A stretch of DNA of 18,642 bases. Origin: JAJUFS01 sp964599565. Its GTDB lineage: Bacteria > Pseudomonadota > Gammaproteobacteria > Natronospirales > JAJUFS01. Positions 1-7,900 of the stretch are shown piece after piece. The first letter of the stretch is position 1. The number at the start of each line of letters is the position of its first letter. Position numbers and translations under genes: made by a program. Under the pieces are notes generated by a model, which searched no databases, was not told the origin of the DNA, and saw nothing but the letters and a program-made list of their open reading frames with translations. The stretch covers positions 1 to 18,642 of the forward strand of contig CAZRFE010000047.1 in NCBI GenBank assembly GCA_964599565.1, written 5' to 3'.

Positions 1-612
1 CACGGCGCGGAATACACGCGCGTGCACGTCTCGCGCAGCGCGCGGATGATCGAGGATCTCCTGCCGGAACTTGGATTTGGAAACGCCGCGCCGATCGCCG
101 CGCAGATGGTGCATTTCACGGGCTACGAACGGCCGTTCGACCAGATCGCGATCGCGGATGCGCTGTGGGTGAAGACCGGCCACCTGCTCGGCACGGCCGA
201 CATGCTCGCGCAGATGGCGGACCGCTGTTACCTGGAGAAATGCCGCGACAGGCTGTACCGCGAATTCGAGATGGGCGGCGTCGCGCGCATGCGCACCGCG
301 GACGGCGGCGAGATCGTGAACTACAGCTCGCCGCGCGACCTGCTGCAGAAAACGCCCGGCTTCTGCGATGCGACGCTCAACCAGCGTCTCGGCGACAAGT
401 TCGAACACGCGCACCGCTACATGAACGCGCACTTCGGCGGCGAGAATCCCTATCTCGAGTCGATCAACAAGAGCCTTCGCCACCTTCGGTTCGTGATTTC
501 CGGGAATCGCTGGGACCTGCTGCGCCGCAAACCGCTCTGCTACAACATCGAATTCTTCCGCAGTTCATCCGCACGCAGCGCACCCTCCGCGCAGCACCGC
601 GACCTTCACTAG
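1..612 (+). CDS. C-terminal part of a conserved, probably HD-superfamily, hydrolase (5' end outside window)
   Basis: The frame is open from the first base and ends at a TAG at 610-612, giving 203 residues. The visible GTG at 22 is not needed as a start, because the frame continues upstream (HGAEYTRVHVSRS). Visible features are an H-x3-Y-x3-H arrangement at the extreme left, a segment around VHFTGYERPFDQI, and a well-conserved-looking stretch LLGTADMLAQMADRCYLEKC near residues 58-77. These resemble metal-dependent HD-type phosphohydrolases that are annotated as uncharacterised in proteobacteria; the metal-binding N-terminal half would lie off the window, so catalysis cannot be judged. The last about 25 residues are low-complexity Ser/Ala/Arg and look poorly conserved. 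It converges tail-to-tail with the giant surface gene, 5 nt between stops. Family assignment is inference; that it is a real gene is well supported by residue composition. Confidence 0.7.
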   Translation, partial: HGAEYTRVHVSRSARMIEDLLPELGFGNAAPIAAQMVHFTGYERPFDQIAIADALWVKTGHLLGTADMLAQMADRCYLEKCRDRLYREFEMGGVARMRTADGGEIVNYSSPRDLLQKTPGFCDATLNQRLGDKFEHAHRYMNAHFGGENPYLESINKSLRHLRFVISGNRWDLLRRKPLCYNIEFFRSSSARSAPSAQHRDLH

Positions 613-617
613 TCCCG

Positions 618-3600
618 TCACTCGATCCGCACCTTGAAGCGCAGCGTGAAACCCGGGTGCGGCGCGCCGCTGCTCGCGTTCAGGTCGCCGCCACCCGGCG
701 TGACCTGGATTCCCGTGACGTTCGCGTCATAGCCTTCCGCATCCGGCACCGGCACGTAGTTGAACGGCGCGCCGCCGCCCGGCTGGCTGGAATAGGCGAC
801 ATCGGTGGCATAGGTGAACGTCATGCCGCTGCCCGCATCGATGAACGACATCGGATCGCCGCCGCTGTCATCGACGAACATCGACGTTCCCGCCGGAATC
901 GCCGTGCGGATCACGACAGAGCCGGCATCCGCCATGCCGAGGCCGCTGTTCGTGATGGTGATGCTGTAGGCGGATACCGCCCCCGGGATCGCCTTGGGGT
1001 TGGTGGTGCCGTTGATCGGGTCGGACAGCACCTGCACGAACTTCGTCATGCCGAGGCTCGGCAGCAGCACGACGCTGAAGGCGCCGACGCCGGCATCCTC
1101 GATCGTTCCTTCCGTGCCTTCCGCGGCGGTGACGGTGGCCGTCCAGTTGCCGGCCGGTCCGCCCGCCGGCACGACGAACGGATATTCATATGTCTTCGTC
1201 GCCGCGCCAGAATCGCTGACCATCGTCATCGCATCGCCGCTGACGAGCACGTTGCCGAGGGCGTCCTCGATGGTGATCGTCGCCGCCGTGATGTCGAAGC
1301 TGCCGAACGGATCGCTGACGATTGCGCGGACATGCACCGTGTCGCCGCCGCTGAAGTAGGGCGGCACGGTGGCCGTCGGCCATGCGGTGCCGTACGCGCT
1401 GACGCTGTCGACATTGATCACGTTGTTCGATTCAAGATGCACGGCGGAATTGCCGCCCGCCGGTTTCGGCGCGATGTTCACATCCATGCTGTCGCCGAAG
1501 ATGTTGCCGGACGTGTTTTCGACCTCGAGCACCCAGGTATCGCCGCCGGCGAGCGTCAACGGCGCGCTCGCGCCGCCATCCAGCGTGACGGTGACCAGCG
1601 TCGGCGTCGCCGCGTTGTTGCTCCAGGCGTTCGACGACGCGCTGCCGCTGAACACCGTTCCCGGGTTCGAGGCGCGATACAGGCGTACATCCACGGAACG
1701 GTTGGAAATAAAGCCTGCCCATCCCGAGCCGGACCGGTACAGCCACAGGTCGACCGTGGGCGCAGACGCGATCTCCATGCTCGCGGCGGCCGCGGGCGTC
1801 ATCGTGAAGGTTTCGATGTCGTTGTCGTTCAGCAGCAGGTTGGCTTGCGCACCGGGCGGCGGCACGCGGCTCATGCCGTTCGGCGCGCTGTAGAGATAAA
1901 GCAGCTTGTTGCCGGACTGCGGCACGGCGGATGGCTGGACGGTGACGGTGGGCGCGGCCGGCGATGCGCCGATTCCCGCACCTGGCGGTGTGACTGTCGC
2001 GGTGTTGTCGATGGTGCTGCCGGCCGTGACGGCGTTGTCGATGGTGACATCGAAGACGATCTCGACGCTGCCGTTCGCGGGCACGGCGATGTCGTTCACG
2101 TCCAGGAACCCGTTGCCGTTCGCACCGGTTCCTGCAGATGTCGATGCGTCCGTCGCGCCCGCAGGAATGCTGACGACGCTGAAAGCGGTCACGAGCGCCG
2201 GCATGTCGTCGGTGACGCTGACATTGCTCGCCGCCACGCCTTCGCTTTCGTTCAGCGTGATGGTGTAGCGGAGCACGTCGCCCGGCTCCGCTTCGCCGCC
2301 GTTCATGTCCACGACCGTTTTCGTCGAGCCGGAAAGATCCGGCACCGGCACAATCGACACCGTGAATGCGCCAAGCTGGTTGTCGCTGATCGTTCCTTCC
2401 GTGCCTTCGTGCGCGACGACATCCACGTTCCAGTTGCCGCTCGGCCCCGTCTGCGAAATCGCCTGCGCGTACTCGTAGGTCTTCGTCAGCGCATCGCTCG
2501 CGACAACGCTCATCGCCGCGCCGTTCGCGACCACGGCGCCGTCTGCGTCCGTGATCGTGATGTTCGCCGCGGTGATATCCGCGCTGCCGAAGGGATCGCT
2601 CACCACCGCGCGCAGGTACACCGTCTGGTTGCCGCCGTAGAGGGAAGGCTGCGTCGTGCCCGGGTATGGCGTGCTGTAATCCTCCAGGCTGTCGACGTTG
2701 ATGACGGTGCTGACATCAAGCTCGACCGTGGAGTTGTTGCCGTTCGGATTCGGCAGCAGCCGGATCTGGCGGCTGTTCTGCCCGGTCGTGTTCAGAACGC
2801 GCAGGACCCATTCGTCGCCGGGCGCAAGCACCAGCGGCGCGTTTGCCGTTCCGCCGTCGAGGGTGAGATTCAGCAAGGTCGGTGCGCCTGCGTTCGCGCT
2901 GAGGTTCTGTCCGAATGTCTGGCTGAAATAGGTGCCGGGGCTCGATGCGCGGTAGAGGCGAACCTCGCCGGAACGGTACGACTGCTGTCCGCTTTCATAG
3001 ACATAAAGGTTTACCGTCGGCGGCGAGACCACTTCGATCGGCGCCGCGGCCGATGGCGTCAGCGTGAAGAATTCAGGTTCGTCGCTGCCGCCGCCCATCT
3101 GCACTTCGCCTTCCGTGCCGGCGGGCGGCACGCGGCTCATGTCGTTCGGTGCGCTGTAGAGATAAAGCAGCTTGTTGCCGGACTGCGGCAGCGAGGACGC
3201 CGCGATCGTGACCGTGGGCGCGGCGGGATTCGCGCCTGCGCCACCCGAAAGCGTGACGGTGGCGGTGTTTTCGATCTGGCTGCCGGCGGATGCGGACGCC
3301 TCGATGGTGACATCGAAGACGATCTCGACCGAGCCGTTCGCGGGAACCGTGATGCCGCTGACATCGAGATAGCCGTTGCCGTTCACGCCGCCGAACGCGG
3401 TCGATGCGTCCGTTGCGCCGCCCGGAATGCTGACGACGCTGAATCCTTCGACAAGCGCGGGCATGTCGTCCGTCACCGCGACGTTCGTTGCGGTGACTCC
3501 ACCCGTCTCGGTGAGCGTGACCGTGTAGCGCAGCGTGTCGCCGGGCAGCGCATCGCCGCCGTCCAGGTCCGTGACGGACTTGGTCGATGTCGAAAGGTCA

Positions 3601-4919
3601 GGTGCAAGGACATCGGTGTTGTCGCTCGCGCTGTCGTTCTCCGCGTGGTTGTCGAAGTTGCCGCCGGTGACGCTCGCGGTGTTCGTCACTGCGGGGAAGG
3701 CCGCGCCGCCGACCGCGACGGTGAGCGTGATCGGCGGCGCGCTCGCGCCCGATGCGATCGACGCGGCGCGCGTGCACGTCACGTCCTGTCCCGCCGCGCC
3801 GCAGGTCCAGCCGGTGCCCGTCGCGCTCACGAAGCTCAGGCCCGCGGGCAGCGTGTCGCTGACGGTGGTCGTGCCGCTGCTGTTGTTCGGCCCGGCGTTC
3901 GAGACCTCAAGCGTGTAGACGCCGTTCTGCCCGACCATGAAATCGCCGCTGTGCGTCTTGGTGATGGAAAGATCGGACACCGGCACGTTGGTGACGCTCA
4001 TCACTTCTGCGCTCAGGATCACGAGGTCCGCGCCGGAACTGTAGACGGTCGTCGCGGACAGCTGGCCTGCGGAGAGGAGGCTGCTGACGTCGTAGGTGTC
4101 GACGTCGACGCCGTAGGTCGTCGAGCTGCCGAGCGTGTTGATGGTGGAATTGAACTGCTCGCCGATCGGGTTCATGGCATCGACGAGATCGACGCCGTTG
4201 AAGGTGATGTCTTCGGTCTCGCCGCCGAGCGGATCGGAGTTCTCGACGTCGCCTTCCCAGGTGATGACGCCATGCTTGCCGTTGATCGGCGATACCGGGA
4301 TCTGGAAGTTCGACGGCGTGAGTTCGATCGACTGGCCGCGGAAGGTCTGGAAGCCGTCGAACACGTTGATGACGCGCAGATCCTCGTTGGCTTCCTCGTA
4401 GATCACGATCAGCGACCAGCCGCCGACCACGGCGGCGGACGCGCACCAGGGATTGCCGGTGGATATGCTGAGATTGGAGAAACTGTAATTGCCGTTGCCG
4501 CTGACGAACGCCGTCACGTCCTTGAAGCCGCTGTAGAAATCGAAATCCGTACCGGCGTTGTCGAACGTCGCGGTGAACGTGCGGTCCGCCGTGATGTTGT
4601 TGCCATCGAAGGTGACGTTCGCATCCACCGTGCTGCCTGACGCGGCGTAGTAGAGATACGCCTTGCGAACGCTCGCGCCGACGGGAATGCCGGAAAGCGT
4701 GGCGTTGCTCGTCGCGCCGACCGCGCATGCGTTGCCGTTGTTCGACTGCGTACGCAGCGTGCCGCCGGTCATGACGAAGTTCACGTTGCCGGCAAAGCTT
4801 TCATACAGGGTCACGACCGTGTCCGCGTGTGCCGCCGGCGCAAGTGCGGCGGCAAGGCACGCGAACAGCATGCACAACACTGCATGCACGCTGGCTTTCC
4901 TGCAGGCCGCACCGGTCAT
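618..4919 (-). CDS. Giant secreted DUF11-repeat surface protein (protein A, 1433 aa)
   Basis: The start is ATG at 4919, because it overlaps the stop of the upstream gene (ATGA), has AGGAGG 7 nt upstream, and opens a clear signal peptide (hydrophobic core ending AAHA-DTVV near residue 33). Order of parts: residues about 34-310, a Cys-containing N-terminal beta domain (GGWSLIVIYE motif) resembling DUF3344-type domains; about 311-436, a textbook DUF11 domain (DLSITKTHSGDF...TLPAGLSFV); about 437-856 and 857-1285, two tandem about 420-residue units, each made of a DUF11-like domain, an SGNKLLYLYSAP beta-sandwich, and an Ig-like domain (VVSDPFGS, EGTEGTI, GAF); about 1286-1433, a C-terminal DUF11 variant ending FTLRFKVRIE. 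No LPXTG, PEP-CTERM, transmembrane or barrel segment is seen, so retention at the surface probably depends on a partner. It is the last gene of the locus, translationally coupled to the barrel protein B. Role in adhesion or surface-layer formation is inference. Confidence 0.9.
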   Translation of the reverse strand: MTGAACRKASVHAVLCMLFACLAAALAPAAHADTVVTLYESFAGNVNFVMTGGTLRTQSNNGNACAVGATSNATLSGIPVGASVRKAYLYYAASGSTVDANVTFDGNNITADRTFTATFDNAGTDFDFYSGFKDVTAFVSGNGNYSFSNLSISTGNPWCASAAVVGGWSLIVIYEEANEDLRVINVFDGFQTFRGQSIELTPSNFQIPVSPINGKHGVITWEGDVENSDPLGGETEDITFNGVDLVDAMNPIGEQFNSTINTLGSSTTYGVDVDTYDVSSLLSAGQLSATTVYSSGADLVILSAEVMSVTNVPVSDLSITKTHSGDFMVGQNGVYTLEVSNAGPNNSSGTTTVSDTLPAGLSFVSATGTGWTCGAAGQDVTCTRAASIASGASAPPITLTVAVGGAAFPAVTNTASVTGGNFDNHAENDSASDNTDVLAPDLSTSTKSVTDLDGGDALPGDTLRYTVTLTETGGVTATNVAVTDDMPALVEGFSVVSIPGGATDASTAFGGVNGNGYLDVSGITVPANGSVEIVFDVTIEASASAGSQIENTATVTLSGGAGANPAAPTVTIAASSLPQSGNKLLYLYSAPNDMSRVPPAGTEGEVQMGGGSDEPEFFTLTPSAAAPIEVVSPPTVNLYVYESGQQSYRSGEVRLYRASSPGTYFSQTFGQNLSANAGAPTLLNLTLDGGTANAPLVLAPGDEWVLRVLNTTGQNSRQIRLLPNPNGNNSTVELDVSTVINVDSLEDYSTPYPGTTQPSLYGGNQTVYLRAVVSDPFGSADITAANITITDADGAVVANGAAMSVVASDALTKTYEYAQAISQTGPSGNWNVDVVAHEGTEGTISDNQLGAFTVSIVPVPDLSGSTKTVVDMNGGEAEPGDVLRYTITLNESEGVAASNVSVTDDMPALVTAFSVVSIPAGATDASTSAGTGANGNGFLDVNDIAVPANGSVEIVFDVTIDNAVTAGSTIDNTATVTPPGAGIGASPAAPTVTVQPSAVPQSGNKLLYLYSAPNGMSRVPPPGAQANLLLNDNDIETFTMTPAAAASMEIASAPTVDLWLYRSGSGWAGFISNRSVDVRLYRASNPGTVFSGSASSNAWSNNAATPTLVTVTLDGGASAPLTLAGGDTWVLEVENTSGNIFGDSMDVNIAPKPAGGNSAVHLESNNVINVDSVSAYGTAWPTATVPPYFSGGDTVHVRAIVSDPFGSFDITAATITIEDALGNVLVSGDAMTMVSDSGAATKTYEYPFVVPAGGPAGNWTATVTAAEGTEGTIEDAGVGAFSVVLLPSLGMTKFVQVLSDPINGTTNPKAIPGAVSAYSITITNSGLGMADAGSVVIRTAIPAGTSMFVDDSGGDPMSFIDAGSGMTFTYATDVAYSSQPGGGAPFNYVPVPDAEGYDANVTGIQVTPGGGDLNASSGAPHPGFTLRFKVRIE
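1063..2349 (-). repeat. Tandem protein module 2 of gene A (about 429 aa)
   Basis: This runs from PDLSGSTKTVVDMNGGEAEPG to GAFSVVLLP. It has the same domain order as module 1, with diverged sequence except for conserved islands. Confidence 0.85.
1858..1924 (-). repeat. 67-nt near-identical DNA repeat, copy 1 (copy 2 at 3124-3190)
   Basis: The two 67-nt copies differ at two positions by direct comparison. They encode PQSGNKLLYLYSAPN-x-MSRVPP in the two modules of gene A. Confidence 0.9.
2350..3605 (-). repeat. Tandem protein module 1 of gene A (about 420 aa)
   Basis: This runs from PDLSTSTKSVTDLDGGDALPG to GAFTVSIVP. It is aligned over its whole length with module 2, at a period of 1266 nt in the best-conserved part. 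Confidence 0.85.
3124..3190 (-). repeat. 67-nt near-identical DNA repeat, copy 2 (copy 1 at 1858-1924)
   Basis: This is the partner of the repeat at 1858-1924, offset 1266 nt, in the other tandem module of gene A. Confidence 0.9.
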
Positions 4920-7900
4920 TGCATGTCCTCCTGTCCATACTGCGTGGCATTCACATCGTTGCCGCCCATCGAGCGCACGCTCTCCTGGTCGAACTTGATG
5001 CGGAAGCGCAGGAACACGCCGCGTGCGGTGTACTGCGCGGCGCTGAAGTCTTCGTCGTAGTAGCCGTCGAAGTTGTAGCCGACGCTGACCCACACGTTGC
5101 GGAACAGGTCGCGGCCAAGCGAGACGCCGAAGCCGTAATCGGCGGTGTCGGAGAAACGCGAGTGCAGTGCGCCGGCGTGCGCGCCGATGTCCCAGTGCTC
5201 GTTGACGTCGTGGCGCAGCTCGACGCCGTAGAGTTCGGTGATGCCGGTGTATGCCGCATCGAACTCGGCGCGCGTGTACTTGAAGCCGTGCTGGAAACTG
5301 ATCTGCTGTCGCTCGCCGAGCTGCCAGTTCGCGTTCAGGTTGTTGACGAACTTCCACGTGCGCATCGGGTCGAGCGGATCGCGCAGGTCGTTGTAGATGA
5401 TGTCGCTGCGGTTCAGCACCGCCCATGCGCCGCGTGTCGGCCGCCAGGCGAGACCAAAGCGCAGGTCGGCGAGCGTTTCGCCCGCGCCGGCTGATCGCTC
5501 GGTGTCGAAGTAGGTCAGGCCGAGCGACAGCGCGAGCGCGTCGGTGCGCTGGCGGTACGCGCCCGCGAACAGTCCAAGGCGGCGCTCGCTCTCGGCGCTA
5601 CGGCGCTCGATGCGGCCCGTCCACGTCCAGTCATCGTCGTTGAACGTCGCACCGACGTAGCTCGCGGTGAAGTCCTCGCTCGCGCCGGATGCGGGCGCGA
5701 CATCGGGGTCAAGCGGGACGTAGTCGGGCGAGCGCACCGACTGCACGCGATCAAGTCCGACGTCGATGAGCAGGTCTTCCGTCGCCTGCCAGCCCTGCGC
5801 AAGGCCGACGGTCGCGAATGTGCGCGGGCCGTACTCGCTGTAACGCTGCTCGAGCGCGGAGTCGAGTCGTGCGCGGTCCCACGGCTGCGTGCGCACGCCG
5901 ATGCGTGTCATCTCGCCGTCGAACAACGCACCGCGCGCGTACTCCTGTTCCGCGAACAATGTGGCGTGCGTGTTGATCGCGTAGTCGGCGCCGAACAGCA
6001 CGCGGTCGGGGAAGTCCGCGCTGCCGCCCTGCTCGCCGATGCCCACTTCCGCGGAGGCATGGATACCGGTGCGCTCGGTGAGTTTCATGCTGCCGCCGGC
6101 GAACACCTGGTCGGACGTCTGCTCATCGCCGCTCGCGAACGCATCGGCGGCGTGCCGCAGGCCCACGGTGCCGTTGCGGTCGGTGCTCGTGTAGCGCAGC
6201 GCGGTCTCGAGCACGTCGCGGTTTGCGTCGGTCTCGAGATTTTCCTGCCGCCAGGCGGTGCCGACGGCTTCGAGATTTTCATCGAAGCGGTAATGGCCTT
6301 CGGCACCCTGCTTGCGCGTGCCGAGTTCGCCGACGTTCTGCTGACCGAGCCCGAAGCCTGCGTCGGTTTCAAGCGCATAGACGCGCCCGCCGATCACCTC
6401 GCCCTGGTGCTCAAGGCTGATCGCGTAACCGCTGCCGTCGGTTGCAATGCCGCCGGTGGCGGCATCGCTGTTCGCGATCTCGGCCTTGAGCTCGGTCGCA
6501 TCGCCAAGCCTTACCTTGATGTCCGCACCGGCGAGATCGCCGTCCGCGCTGCCGTTGCCTTCATGGATGAGCGTGGCGCCGATCTCGATGTCCGGCGTCA
6601 CGTTCCATGCAGCGCGGCCACCCGCCGAAACGTCCTCGCCGCTGCCTTCGACTTCGTAGTCGACGACGATGAAGATCGGGTTGAAGCGCTCGTCGCGATC
6701 CGGCACGGGACGCTTGAAGAACAGGCTGCCGTCGAAGTAGTCGACGGTGTAGTCGAGGTTTCTCGAGAGCGGCTGGCTTGAGACGATCACGTCGTTGCGG
6801 AAGCGGTCGCGCGTTTCCAGGCGCACGCTTTCCGAGTTGATCAGGATCGGCGAGCGCGAGAGATGATAGAGGCCGGACGTGCCGTCGCCCTGGATTTCAT
6901 CCTTCACGAACAGCTGCGCGTTCTCGGATGCGAATGCCGTGTAGGCAAGCTTCTCGCCGCGGTACTCGCTCTTCACGCCGTTCATGCGACGCGTGTAGCG
7001 CGACAGGTCCGTCTGCGTGAGGCCCGTGTCGTAGTCGCCGAACAGCGCGTAGAACTGTCCGCGTTCGATCTTCACGTACAGGTTGCGCACGCTTGCCGCG
7101 TCGTGCCGCTGCTCGGAGGCGTCGCCGTAGACGAGGTAGTACTCGTCGGGATTGATGGCCTGCTCCAGGCGGTCGCCGTCGACGGTGGCGGAGTTCTGCG
7201 AGTCATACGCGAGCGTCAGCAGGAAGTCGCCCTTGATCCTGCCTCTTGCATAGAACGCGATGTGGCCGTCCTGGTAGTAATCCTCGTCGCCGCCTTCGGC
7301 ATGCAGCGTCTCGACGTTGCCGTTGACGGCGTTGTAGCCGACGGTGCCCTCGGCGAGACCGACGAGAATCCAGTCGCGCGCCTGCGGTGCGAGCCAGGCG
7401 CGGATGTCCTGCGTGCGGTTGCCGTCGAACGTGAGCGTGACCAGCGCCTCGCCGGATGTCGTCGTCGGTGCGAGCTCGATGTAGGCAACGCCGTCGTTGC
7501 CGACAAGATAGGACTGCTCGCGCCGGCCGGTGGCAAACAGCCGGCGTTCCTGCAGTTCCTCGACGGCGGTGTACGCCTGGTAGGGCGCCGCGACCTGGTA
7601 GTGGCCGAGCATGCGCGCGCGCACCGGCTTGCCCCAGCGGTCGAACAAGCGGATCGCGATCAGCGGCGTTTCGCTGCCGCTTGCAACCAGCCGCGACAGC
7701 TCCGGCACCAGCTCGCCGCGCACCGCGGGACCGGAATAGTGCACGGTGCGTTCGAGCACGGTGCCGTCGTCCAGCTCCGCGACGATGCGGTTGCTGCCTT
7801 CGGTCACGTTCAGTCCGATGAATTCCGTCACAACGACGCCGTTGCCACGGTAGACGCCGCCGAGACTCGTCGCCGGTGCGGGATTTCCGTTCACGCTCAG

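Noticed and set aside
165..4640. 1491-residue open frame on the plus strand
   Set aside because: It runs antisense through gene A and into the HD-like gene in another frame; Arg/Ala/His-rich composition, no signal peptide or domain. It is a by-product of high GC and codon bias.
618..4919. LPXTG or PEP-CTERM sorting signal in protein A
   Set aside because: The C-terminus is a plain beta strand without a motif, transmembrane helix or basic tail.
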